Below, one piece after another: positions 45,018 to 53,741 of a DNA stretch of 64,000 nt; within the stretch, counting starts at the first letter, position 1; each line of letters starts with the position of its first letter. Source of the DNA: Fibrella aquatilis (GTDB taxonomy: Bacteria; Bacteroidota; Bacteroidia; Cytophagales; Spirosomataceae); the NCBI RefSeq assembly GCF_017353255.1, contig NZ_JAFMYU010000005.1, positions 248,001 through 312,000 of the forward strand, in the 5' to 3' direction. A program made the translations under genes and the position numbers. The notes beneath the pieces are model-generated. The model was given only the letters and a program-made list of their open reading frames with translations, was not told the DNA's origin and did no database searches.

Positions 45018-48000
45018 ATGAATCAGTTTTTGAATACCCGCGTTTTTGTCAGACTACTGCCCCTTTGGTTGCTTGTTGCTACAGCCTGTTCCAATAAAAA
45101 GACCGACACGCTGTTTGAAAAAATGGACAATGAGGCCATTGGTGTCACGTTCCAGAACAAGGTCGAAAACCGGGCTGATTTTAACATTTTCAACTACCGT
45201 AACTTCTACAATGGGGGAGGCGTGGGCATTGGCGATATCAACAACGATGGTTTGTCGGACATCTTTTTCACCTCCAACATGGGGTCGAATAAGCTGTATC
45301 TAAACAAAGGGTCGTGGAAATACGACGACATTACCCAGAAGGCGGGCGTGGGCAGCAACGGTAAATGGGGTACCGGCGTAGTGATGGTCGATATCAACAA
45401 TGACAAGCGGCTCGATATCTACGTCTGCTATGCCGGCTACCAGAAGGGCGTCGATCAGCGCAAGGAACTATATATCAACCAGGGAAACGGCCCCGACGGC
45501 CTGCCCGTTTTCAAGGAACAGGCCAAGGCTTATGGGCTTGACGAAGATGGCTACACTACCCACGCGGCCTTTTTCGACTATGACAAAGACGGCGACCTGG
45601 ACTGTTATATTCTCAACAACAGCTTTATACCCGTCAACACGCTCAACTACGAAAACAACCGCGACCTGCGGGCCGAGGACTGGCCGGTGAAAGATTTCCT
45701 GAAAGGGGGCGGCGACAAACTCATGCGTAATATGAGCGTAGAGCAGAGCCGAGAACCAAGAGCCAAGAGCCAAGAGGTAGGAACTGAGAGTAAAGAGCCC
45801 AAAGCGATGCTGTCAGATCCGCGCGTGGCACCGGCGCAACCGCTCTTTGTTGACGTAACAAAGGAGGAAAACGTCTACAGCAGCCTGATTGGCTTTGGTT
45901 TGGGCGTGACCATCGGCGACGTGAACGGCGATAACTGGCCCGACGTGTATGTATCAAACGACTTTTTTGAGAAGGATTATCTCTACATCAATCAGCACGA
46001 TGCGACCGGGCGGCATACCGGATTCAAAGAAGAGATCGAGCAGCGGATGAAACACTTGAGCATCGCCTCGATGGGTGCCGACATGGCCGACGTTAATAAC
46101 GATGGCTATGCCGAGATTTTCACCACCGAAATGTTGCCCCGCGACGAGAAGCGACTCAAGACCACTACCTCGTTCGAGAATCATTATGTGGCCAATCTGA
46201 AGCGGGATAAGGGTTTTTACAGCCAGCTTCAGCAAAACTGCCTGCAACTCAACAACCAAAACGGCACCTTCGGCGAGATTGCCAACTACGCCGGGGTGGC
46301 CGCCTCAGACTGGAGTTGGGGCGCTCTGCTGTTCGATGCCGACAACGACGGCTTCAACGACATTTTTGTCTGCAACGGCATCTACAACGATGTGATTGAC
46401 CAGGACTTTATTGACTTCTTTGCCAATGAGTTAGCGCAAAAAATGGTGCTGTCGGGCGAGAAGAAGCAGTTCGATGAGATTGTGAAAAACATGCCCTCGC
46501 GGCCTGTTCCGAACTGTTTTTTCCAGAACCAAAGGAACCTGCGCTTTGCTGAAAATGCCGAAGCCATGGGCCTGGCCGAACCTTCCTTCTCGAACGGAGC
46601 CGCCTATGCCGACCTCGATAATGATGGCGACCTGGATTTAGTGGTCAACAATGTCAACCAGCCCTGTTTTGTATATCAGAACCATGCCGAGAAAAAGGCA
46701 TCGGGCAACGGCTTTTTAAAGGTAACACTTCAGGGTGATGGGCAGAACACTTATGCCATCGGTTCTAAAATTGAGGTGTTTGCCGGGGGGCAGGACATGA
46801 GCCGCTACATTGCTCCCTCGCGCGGGTTTCAATCGAGCACCGAATACGTGCAGACCATTGGCCTGGGTGCCATAAAGCAAATTGACTCGGTGCGGGTGAC
46901 CTGGTTTGATGACCGCGTTACGGTGGTAAAAGCGCCCAAAATTGGTAATACACTGACTCTGGCCCACGCTGGTGCAAGGTCTGTAGCTGGGTTGCCTACC
47001 GTAACTAAAAAGGCTCAACCTGCGCTGCTGATGCCTGTTTCGGCTTCATTTGACGCGCATGTGGAAGATAAGTACGAAGACTTCTTTGGCGAACGGAATC
47101 TGCCCATGAAGCTTTCATCGGAAGGGCCGAAGGCGGCGGTAGGCGACGTCAACGGCGACGGTCGGCAGGATGTGTATATAGGCGGTGCCAAAGGACAGGG
47201 CGGACAACTTTACCTGCAAACAGGCACCGGTTTTACCAAATCAAAACAGGCCATTTTTGCCGAACTAAGTGGCTTTGAAGACACCGCCGCCCAGTTTTTC
47301 GATGCTGACCACGACGGTGACCTGGACCTATATGTGGGCAGTGGGGGCAATGAAGTACCTGCCGCGTCGCGGGAGCTAATGGACCGGCTCTACTTGAACG
47401 ACGGCAAAGGCAACTTCACTTTCAACAGCCGGGCCTTGCCGCCCGGTGGTATGAACACAGCTGTCGGTATTCCCTATGATTATGATAGCGATGGTGATTT
47501 GGACCTCTTTGTAGGGAGCCGCAGCTACCCCCGCGAATATGGCGTGAGTCCACAGAGCTTTATTTACCAGAACAACGGCGCGGGCGAGTTCACCAACGTG
47601 ACCCGCCGCGTGGCCCCCGAACTGGTAGACCTGGGCATGGTGCGCGATGCCGTCTGGACCGACCTCACCGGCGATGGTCGCGCCGAACTAGTTATTGTGG
47701 GCGACTGGATGGGACCGCAGGTGTTCAGCTATACCAATGGCAAATTCAGTAAACTGAGTAACACGGGCTTAAGCGACCTGACTGGCTTCTGGGGTAGCGT
47801 AGCCCCCACCGACGTAGACGGTGATGGCGATAACGACCTGATAATAGGTAACATAGGTGAAAATTTCTCGCTTAGCTTCGACGCTGAGCACCCGCTGAAA
47901 CTGTGGGTCAATGATTTCGACAAGAATGGCATTCTTGATAAGATCATGACTAAAACCATCGACGGGCGCGATGTGCCGGTATTTCTGAAGCGCGAAATGG

Positions 48001-48500
48001 CCGAGCAGTTTCCGTTTTTGAAAGCCAAGATTTTAAAGCACAGCGACTACGCTACCAAAACGTTGCAGGACCTGTTCCCACCCGACGTGCTGAATGCCGG
48101 GCAGAACAAAGCGGTCACCTACCGGCGCTCTATTGTAGCCATCAATGATGCGAAAGAAGGAGCCGCCCCCCACTTTGCCGTGCACGACCTGCCCGCCGCC
48201 GTACAGATGACCTGCGTAAATGCCATTGCCTGCCAGGACCTGAACCACGATGGCCGTACGGACGTGCTACTGGGGGGCAATTTCACTCACTTCACCCCGC
48301 AGCTTGGCATGATCGATGCCTGTCAGGGGCTGGTGTTGCTAGGGCAAAAGGGGGGTAGTTTCCGGGTGGTGGCCAGTAATGAGAGCGGCTACCTGACCAA
48401 TGGCGAGGTGAAGCAGATAGCTCCGTTGGCGATTAATAAACTGCCCTACTTCTTAAATCTGATCAATAACGCCCAGCCTACGTTATTTAAAGTGAATTAA
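45018..48500 (+). CDS. FG-GAP/VCBS and ASPIC-UnbV repeat lipoprotein, CRTAC1-like (locus 1)
   Basis: A 1160-residue surface lipoprotein (LLVATAC, lipid Cys24). It has many FG-GAP/VCBS calcium-loop repeats of the form DxNxDGxxD: DINNDGLSD near 75, DVNGDNWPD, DLDNDGDLD, DVNGDGRQDVYIGG, DADHDGDLD, DYDSDGDLD, DVDGDGDND, DLNHDGRTD. An ASPIC/UnbV module sits about midway (YAIGSKIEVFAGG, SRGFQSSTEYVQTIGLG). The fold would be one or two Ca-stabilised beta propellers exposed at the surface. Such proteins follow SusCD pairs in Cytophagales, but their ligand is unknown. A low-complexity insertion (VEQSREPRAKSQEVGTE) is at about 240-262. Confidence 0.9.
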   Translation: MNQFLNTRVFVRLLPLWLLVATACSNKKTDTLFEKMDNEAIGVTFQNKVENRADFNIFNYRNFYNGGGVGIGDINNDGLSDIFFTSNMGSNKLYLNKGSWKYDDITQKAGVGSNGKWGTGVVMVDINNDKRLDIYVCYAGYQKGVDQRKELYINQGNGPDGLPVFKEQAKAYGLDEDGYTTHAAFFDYDKDGDLDCYILNNSFIPVNTLNYENNRDLRAEDWPVKDFLKGGGDKLMRNMSVEQSREPRAKSQEVGTESKEPKAMLSDPRVAPAQPLFVDVTKEENVYSSLIGFGLGVTIGDVNGDNWPDVYVSNDFFEKDYLYINQHDATGRHTGFKEEIEQRMKHLSIASMGADMADVNNDGYAEIFTTEMLPRDEKRLKTTTSFENHYVANLKRDKGFYSQLQQNCLQLNNQNGTFGEIANYAGVAASDWSWGALLFDADNDGFNDIFVCNGIYNDVIDQDFIDFFANELAQKMVLSGEKKQFDEIVKNMPSRPVPNCFFQNQRNLRFAENAEAMGLAEPSFSNGAAYADLDNDGDLDLVVNNVNQPCFVYQNHAEKKASGNGFLKVTLQGDGQNTYAIGSKIEVFAGGQDMSRYIAPSRGFQSSTEYVQTIGLGAIKQIDSVRVTWFDDRVTVVKAPKIGNTLTLAHAGARSVAGLPTVTKKAQPALLMPVSASFDAHVEDKYEDFFGERNLPMKLSSEGPKAAVGDVNGDGRQDVYIGGAKGQGGQLYLQTGTGFTKSKQAIFAELSGFEDTAAQFFDADHDGDLDLYVGSGGNEVPAASRELMDRLYLNDGKGNFTFNSRALPPGGMNTAVGIPYDYDSDGDLDLFVGSRSYPREYGVSPQSFIYQNNGAGEFTNVTRRVAPELVDLGMVRDAVWTDLTGDGRAELVIVGDWMGPQVFSYTNGKFSKLSNTGLSDLTGFWGSVAPTDVDGDGDNDLIIGNIGENFSLSFDAEHPLKLWVNDFDKNGILDKIMTKTIDGRDVPVFLKREMAEQFPFLKAKILKHSDYATKTLQDLFPPDVLNAGQNKAVTYRRSIVAINDAKEGAAPHFAVHDLPAAVQMTCVNAIACQDLNHDGRTDVLLGGNFTHFTPQLGMIDACQGLVLLGQKGGSFRVVASNESGYLTNGEVKQIAPLAINKLPYFLNLINNAQPTLFKVN
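45734..45804. repeat. In-frame purine-rich repeat inside FG-GAP gene 1
   Basis: Degenerate tandem words (GAGCGTAGAGCAGAG, AGAGCCAAGAGCCAAGAG) encode a charged, low-complexity linker. The same words occur at the equivalent place in the paralogous gene at 53742, while the third paralogue lacks them. Confidence 0.6.
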
Positions 48501-48581
48501 AAAAGGATTTCACTAGCAGGGCTACATTGGTTCCCAAGCTGAATAGAGCCACTTCTCTCATAGCTCAATCGCCTCAGTGTT

Positions 48582-48611
48582 AGGGCCTACACAAATGGTG
48601 TGGGTCCTTTT
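48582..48611 (+). terminator. Probable intrinsic terminator after FG-GAP gene 1
   Basis: AGGGCCTACAC and GTGTGGGTCCT form an imperfect stem followed by TTTTT. It lies 80 bp after the stop codon in a 399-bp gene-free interval (48501-48899), whose remainder carries the promoter motif at 48711. Confidence 0.65.
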
Positions 48612-48710
48612 TTATAGCAGTATCTTTACCTACAGTTGTACTATTCTGCTCAAAACGAGTGAGTTGCAGTATAGTTGATATGTTAAAAATCTTGAATTTT
48701 TCGATTCTAA

Positions 48711-48724
48711 TCTTGTAATTTGCC
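48711..48724 (+). promoter_or_regulatory. Promoter-like motif upstream of second SusC gene
   Basis: An identical copy of TCTTGTAATTTGCC seen at 39571, again with a TTGA/TTTG-type element about 20 bp upstream. The sequences around it do not match otherwise, so the identity is selective. Confidence 0.55.
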
Positions 48725-48899
48725 CTATCGACTAAGCCTGCTTTGTCTAACTACAAATTAGAATGAGTCAATTCTCAACGCTATGAATGGTAATATGTTC
48801 AGTATCAGAGTGAGCGATGTTGGGTTGATTTATTTTGATAATCTGTAGGGGAAGGTAGTGCTTGGCCTTTATTAACCAGTTTTATCAAGTCAACATCTT

Positions 48900-51800
48900 A
48901 TGGAGAACAAATCCTACTCAACGGTAGGTCGACCGGCTTATGGCCCCCCTAAAGGGCTACTGACCCGGTTTGCGAACCTATGGACGGCCTTTGCGTTTGT
49001 CGTCATGCTTAGCACTTCGGCGGCTTTCGCGCAGGAGGCAGCTGTAACCGGAAAAGTAACCGACGGAGCCGGCAGCATCGGCCTGCCTGGTGTAACAGTA
49101 CAGGTAAAAGGCCAGACCCGTGGCACAAATACTGATGTCGATGGGAAATATAGAATAACAAACGTAGGGTCGGGTGCTACCCTGGTGTTTAGTTCTATTG
49201 GCTATGTAACGCAGGAGGTGGCCGTAGGCAACCGCCAAACTGTTGACGTGGCGTTGGCTGAAGACAACAAAACCCTAAGCGAAGTAGTCGTGGTAGGGTA
49301 TGGCAGTCAGCGTCAGAAAGACGTAACGGGTTCAGTCGAGTCAATCGGCGCGAAGGACTTCAACAAAGGGGTTATTTCCTCGCCAGAGCAACTCTTGCAG
49401 GGACGGGTGGCCGGTGTGCAGATTACACCGTCGAGCGGTGAGCCGGGTGCACCCATCAATATACAGATTCGGGGTACGTCGTCGTTGCGGGGTGGTAACA
49501 ACCCCCTGTTTGTGGTAGACGGTGTGCCCTTGGACAACGGTACGCCCAGCAACGGTGACCCTAACAACAGCGCGGGTGGTACGCCAGATTTTGGTGGTGG
49601 CTCATCGGCAGCGCGTAACCCGCTTGCGTTTTTGAACCCGGCTGACATCGAGAACATTTCGGTATTGAAAGATGCCTCAGCAGCTGCTATCTACGGTTCG
49701 CGGGGGGCCAACGGCGTAGTACTAATTACCACGCGCAAGGGTCGCGCTGGCTCAAACAGCCTGTCGTTTTCGGCCTCGACGGCGTTTTCGGGTGCCCTGA
49801 AGCGGTATAACGTGTTGGATGCTCCCGCCTTTTTGTCGGGTGTACAAGCGGCTGGTGGCGACATCAGCGGTGCGGTGAACCAGAAAAGCAACACCAACTG
49901 GCAAGACCAAATCCTGCGCAACAGTGTATCGCAGATTTACAACATCGGTTTTGGCGGCGGTACGCAGGATACGCGTTACTACCTCTCGTTGGGCTACCAG
50001 GATCAGCAGGGTATTGTGCGCAACTCGTCGCAGCAGCGGATCACGGGTCGGATTAATGCCTCGCACGAATTGTTTAACGATAAAGTGATTATCGACCTGA
50101 ACGCGACGACGTCGGGCTTGAACGACCGCTATATCCTGAACGGCGACAACGCGGGTTTCCAGGGTAACCTCATCGGTGCGGCCATTCAGGCCAACCCAAC
50201 CTACCCCGTTACCAACGCCGACGGTTCGTTTTTCCAGCCTGGCGGTGATTTCCGGAACCCAGCAGCCGTATTGGCTTACAACAATGACCGGGGCACAACC
50301 AACCGTACGCTAGCCAACGCCAGCGTAACCTGGAAAATCATCGACGGCTTGTCGGCGAAGGCCAACTTCGGTATCGACAACAGCAGTTCGAACCGGCAGA
50401 CCTCCCTCGACTCACGGCTGAACGGACAGTTTAACTTGGCCATCATTCCGGGCCTGGCCAACGTAAACATCTTCCGCGACAACACGACGGGACTGGGTGG
50501 TGCTGCTTATATCCAGAACACAGCCCGCACGTCGCGTCTGGTTGAGTACACCCTGAACTACAACCGGAAATTAGGTCCTGGTAGCCTCGACGCCCTGGCC
50601 GGTTTCTCGTACCAGATTTTCCAGAACAAGGGCAGCTACGTGGCGGCGGGTAACTTCCCCTTCGACGAAAGCCAGATCAGCTACGTTGACAATATCGGGG
50701 CGGCCAATGCCAACAACCGCACGTCATTCGGTGGCGGTTCGTCGCGGAGCCAGAACGAATTGCAGTCGTATTTCGGTCGGGTGAACTACAACATCAACGA
50801 TAAGTACCTGGTAACGGGTACGTTGCGCGTTGATGGTTCAAGCCGGTTTGGGATTAACAACAAGTACGGTGCGTTCCCGTCGGTGGCTGTGGCCTGGCGG
50901 TTATCGCAAGAGAACTTCGTGCCTAAGAACGTGTTCGACGACCTAAAACTGCGCGTCAACTACGGGGTAACGGGCAACCAGGATTTTGCGGGTGGTGCGT
51001 CGAAGATCATCTTCAATTACAACTCAAACGGGTCGACTACGCAGTTGAACAACCCCAACCCGAACCTGAAGTGGGAGCAAAACGAAACGATTGGCGCTGG
51101 TATTGACTTCAGTCTTCTGAAAGGTCGTCTGGGTGGTTCGGTCGATTATTTCCACAAGTCGGTGTCGAACACGCTGTTCCAGGTGTTCTACGCGCAGCCC
51201 GCGCCGGTGAACTTCCAGTGGGTGAACCTGCCGGGTCAGATCATCAACGCCGGTGTGGAGTTGAACCTGAACTACCAGGCCGTACAGTCGCAGAAGCTAA
51301 CCTGGGAAGTGTTGTATAACATGACTTTCCTGAACAATACGGTACGGAATTTTGGAACGACTGTACCAACCGGCGGCATCAACGGTCAGGGTCTGTCGGG
51401 TGCTTATGCCCAAACGATTCAGGATGGCTATCCTATCTTCTCGTTTATCCTGCCCACGTTCACGGGTTTCGACAGCAACGGCTTTGCCACGTATGCTGAC
51501 AACGGTGCGTCGACCATCCACGGTAGCCCACTACCAAAAATGCGGTTGGGCCTGACCAACAACTTCACGTTTGGTCGTTGGAATGCCAGCCTGTTCTTCA
51601 ACGGTCAGTTTGGTGGGTTCATCTACAACAACACGGCCAACGCCCTGTTCCTGAAAGGTGCTCTGAAGAACGGTCGTAACGTGCTGACCGACGTGGCTAG
51701 TTCGCCCGAAAACGGCCTGAACTCAGGTGCCGTGTCGACGCGCTTCCTGGAGAAGAGTGATTTCGTTCGGTTGACGAACGCCAGCATTGGCTATTCGTTT

Positions 51801-52001
51801 AACCTGCCGCAGGGTGGTTTTGCCAAGACCCTGGGCGTATCGGTAGCTGGGCAGAACCTGTTGCTCTTCACGGGTTACACGGGGCTGAACCCAGATGTGA
51901 ACACGGTGAAATACTACAACAACATTCCGTCGTTGGGTATTGACTACACGCCTTACCCCACCGCCCGCACCGTGACGGTCGGCCTGAACGTGGGCTTCTA
52001 A
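48900..52001 (+). CDS. SusC/RagA TonB-linked outer membrane transporter (locus 2)
   Basis: A 1033-residue paralogue of the SusC at 39750. Signal region ends AAFAQEAAVTGKV (about 45); CarboxypepD_reg-like domain; EVVVVGYGSQRQKDVTGSV; plug with FNKGVISSPEQLLQGRVAGV and VVDGVPLDNGTPSNGDPNNS; barrel ending VTVGLNVGF. Plug motifs are nearly identical to the first SusC while extracellular loops differ, so the ligands may be related but distinct. SusD follows 20 bp later. Confidence 0.95.
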   Translation: MENKSYSTVGRPAYGPPKGLLTRFANLWTAFAFVVMLSTSAAFAQEAAVTGKVTDGAGSIGLPGVTVQVKGQTRGTNTDVDGKYRITNVGSGATLVFSSIGYVTQEVAVGNRQTVDVALAEDNKTLSEVVVVGYGSQRQKDVTGSVESIGAKDFNKGVISSPEQLLQGRVAGVQITPSSGEPGAPINIQIRGTSSLRGGNNPLFVVDGVPLDNGTPSNGDPNNSAGGTPDFGGGSSAARNPLAFLNPADIENISVLKDASAAAIYGSRGANGVVLITTRKGRAGSNSLSFSASTAFSGALKRYNVLDAPAFLSGVQAAGGDISGAVNQKSNTNWQDQILRNSVSQIYNIGFGGGTQDTRYYLSLGYQDQQGIVRNSSQQRITGRINASHELFNDKVIIDLNATTSGLNDRYILNGDNAGFQGNLIGAAIQANPTYPVTNADGSFFQPGGDFRNPAAVLAYNNDRGTTNRTLANASVTWKIIDGLSAKANFGIDNSSSNRQTSLDSRLNGQFNLAIIPGLANVNIFRDNTTGLGGAAYIQNTARTSRLVEYTLNYNRKLGPGSLDALAGFSYQIFQNKGSYVAAGNFPFDESQISYVDNIGAANANNRTSFGGGSSRSQNELQSYFGRVNYNINDKYLVTGTLRVDGSSRFGINNKYGAFPSVAVAWRLSQENFVPKNVFDDLKLRVNYGVTGNQDFAGGASKIIFNYNSNGSTTQLNNPNPNLKWEQNETIGAGIDFSLLKGRLGGSVDYFHKSVSNTLFQVFYAQPAPVNFQWVNLPGQIINAGVELNLNYQAVQSQKLTWEVLYNMTFLNNTVRNFGTTVPTGGINGQGLSGAYAQTIQDGYPIFSFILPTFTGFDSNGFATYADNGASTIHGSPLPKMRLGLTNNFTFGRWNASLFFNGQFGGFIYNNTANALFLKGALKNGRNVLTDVASSPENGLNSGAVSTRFLEKSDFVRLTNASIGYSFNLPQGGFAKTLGVSVAGQNLLLFTGYTGLNPDVNTVKYYNNIPSLGIDYTPYPTARTVTVGLNVGF

Positions 52002-52021
52002 GCTTATTTCATTCAACAACC

Positions 52022-53593
52022 ATGACATTCTCAACTAAACAGCAAACAATTGGCCTGCTCGGCGTGACCCTGCTGGCCGGTTTGGCGAGTTGCACCAACC
52101 TCGATGATAAGGTCTTTGGCCAGCTATCGTCGACGGAAGCATCGGCCACGAGCGTACCCCTCGACCCGGCTAGTAGCCTGGCCGGTGCCTACGCTAGCCT
52201 CAACGACATTGCCACAAACCAGGGCAATACCTACGCCATGGAAGAGCACCCGTCTGACGAAATGCTCGGACCCACGCGCGGTACCGACTGGGATGACTTT
52301 GGCCAGTGGCGGAAACTGCACCAGCACAACTGGGACGCGTTCCACCCGCAGGTAATTGGCACCTGGGACGATTTGAACCGGGGTGCTTTCCGGGCTACGC
52401 AGGCCTTGTCTATTGCCAGCGCCACCGCCCAGCAAAAGGCCGAAGCCTCGTTTTTGCGGGCCTTCTACACGTTCTACATTGTCGATTTGTATGGCCAGGT
52501 GCCCTTCCGGCAAGTGACCGATGCGGCCGATGCCAACCCTAGGGTGTATACACGTCAGCAAGCCACTAACCTGATGATCAGCGACTTGCGTAGCGCATTC
52601 AACAATTCGGGCGCTACGGCACCAAACGTGGCTACGAAAAACGCAGCGGCTACGATGCTGGCCAAAGTGTATCTGAACCGTGCGGTGTATAACCAGGATG
52701 TGGCCAACGCGGCAGGCCCTTACACGTTTGCCAAAGCCGACATGGACTCGTCGATCTATTTCGCCAATCAGGTGATTGCATCGGGTAAATATGCTCTGAC
52801 GCCCAACTATTTCGACAACTTCCACTGGGAGAACGATTCACGGTCGAAGGAGTTGATTTTCACGATTGTAAACACCTCGGCCAGTCAGCCGGGTAACGTG
52901 CGGAACCGGTATTTCATGACCACTCACTACAACCAGGACTCAAGTTCACTGGGTGTGAACGGCTGGAACGGGTTTACCACCCTGGGTGATTTCTACAACA
53001 GCTTCGAGGCCACAGACGGTCGTCGTGCGGCAGCTATTCCGGGCGGTATCAACGGCAAAGACGTAACGGCAGGCTTCCTGGTGGGGCAGCAAACCAACGC
53101 CTACACCGGCCGCCCCATCCGCGACCGGTCGGGTAACCCGCTGGTGTTTACGCCTGACATTAACATTGCCTATGCGCTGGAGCCGAAGGGTATTCGGGTG
53201 ATCAAGTACTTCCCCAAAGCGGGCGAGCGTGATAACCCAACCAACGACTACGTGTTCTTGCGTTATGCCGACGTGCTGCTGATGAAAGCGGAAGCGATTT
53301 TGCGCGGCGGCACAGACCCACAGGGCCAAACGGCAGCTGGTATCGTAAACAACCTGCGCACCACGCGCAAAGCCACGGCTTTGGCCACGGTTGACCTAAC
53401 GGCACTATTGGCCGAACGCGGTCGCGAGTTGTATTGGGAAGGCTGGCGCCGGAACGACCAAATTCGTTTTGGCACGTTCCTGAACCCGGTTGATCAGCGG
53501 GCGGTTAAATCGCCCAACACGGCGGTACTGTTCCCCCTGCCCCAACGCGCGCTTGACAGCAACCCGAACCTGAAGCAAAACCCAGGGTACTAA
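52022..53593 (+). CDS. SusD/RagB-family nutrient-binding lipoprotein (locus 2)
   Basis: A 523-residue SusD homologue. Lipobox LLAGLASC (about Cys23). Typical blocks: AEASFLRAFYTFYIVDLYGQ, ATMLAKVYLNRAVYN, VFLRYADVLLMKAEAIL and FPLPQRALDSNPNLKQN. It pairs with the SusC 20 bp upstream. A 51-bp inverted repeat follows immediately. Confidence 0.95.
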   Translation: MTFSTKQQTIGLLGVTLLAGLASCTNLDDKVFGQLSSTEASATSVPLDPASSLAGAYASLNDIATNQGNTYAMEEHPSDEMLGPTRGTDWDDFGQWRKLHQHNWDAFHPQVIGTWDDLNRGAFRATQALSIASATAQQKAEASFLRAFYTFYIVDLYGQVPFRQVTDAADANPRVYTRQQATNLMISDLRSAFNNSGATAPNVATKNAAATMLAKVYLNRAVYNQDVANAAGPYTFAKADMDSSIYFANQVIASGKYALTPNYFDNFHWENDSRSKELIFTIVNTSASQPGNVRNRYFMTTHYNQDSSSLGVNGWNGFTTLGDFYNSFEATDGRRAAAIPGGINGKDVTAGFLVGQQTNAYTGRPIRDRSGNPLVFTPDINIAYALEPKGIRVIKYFPKAGERDNPTNDYVFLRYADVLLMKAEAILRGGTDPQGQTAAGIVNNLRTTRKATALATVDLTALLAERGRELYWEGWRRNDQIRFGTFLNPVDQRAVKSPNTAVLFPLPQRALDSNPNLKQNPGY

Positions 53594-53600
53594 GGATTAT

Positions 53601-53721
53601 TTGTAGGGGTGGCCCATAGTGGCCGCCCGCACTCGGACCGAAGGGCCGCCTGTAATGCCATCGCGCAAAACAGCGGCCCTTCGGTCTGAGTGCGGGCGGC
53701 CACTATGGGCCACCCCTACAA
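53601..53721. repeat. 51-bp inverted repeat after SusD (locus 2)
   Basis: Arm 53601-53651 (contains GGCCCATAGTGGCCGCCCGC) matches the reverse complement of 53671-53721 almost perfectly, with a 19-nt loop. It lies between two genes on the same strand and ends 20 bp before the next start, so it could limit read-through from the SusCD pair. A spurious frame runs through it into the downstream gene. Confidence 0.75.
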
Positions 53722-53741
53722 TTTTGTATCTTTACGTACCT

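Noticed and set aside
53619-53741. Upstream start of the FG-GAP gene
   Set aside because: The extension lies inside an inverted repeat and would bury the lipoprotein signal peptide that begins at 53742.
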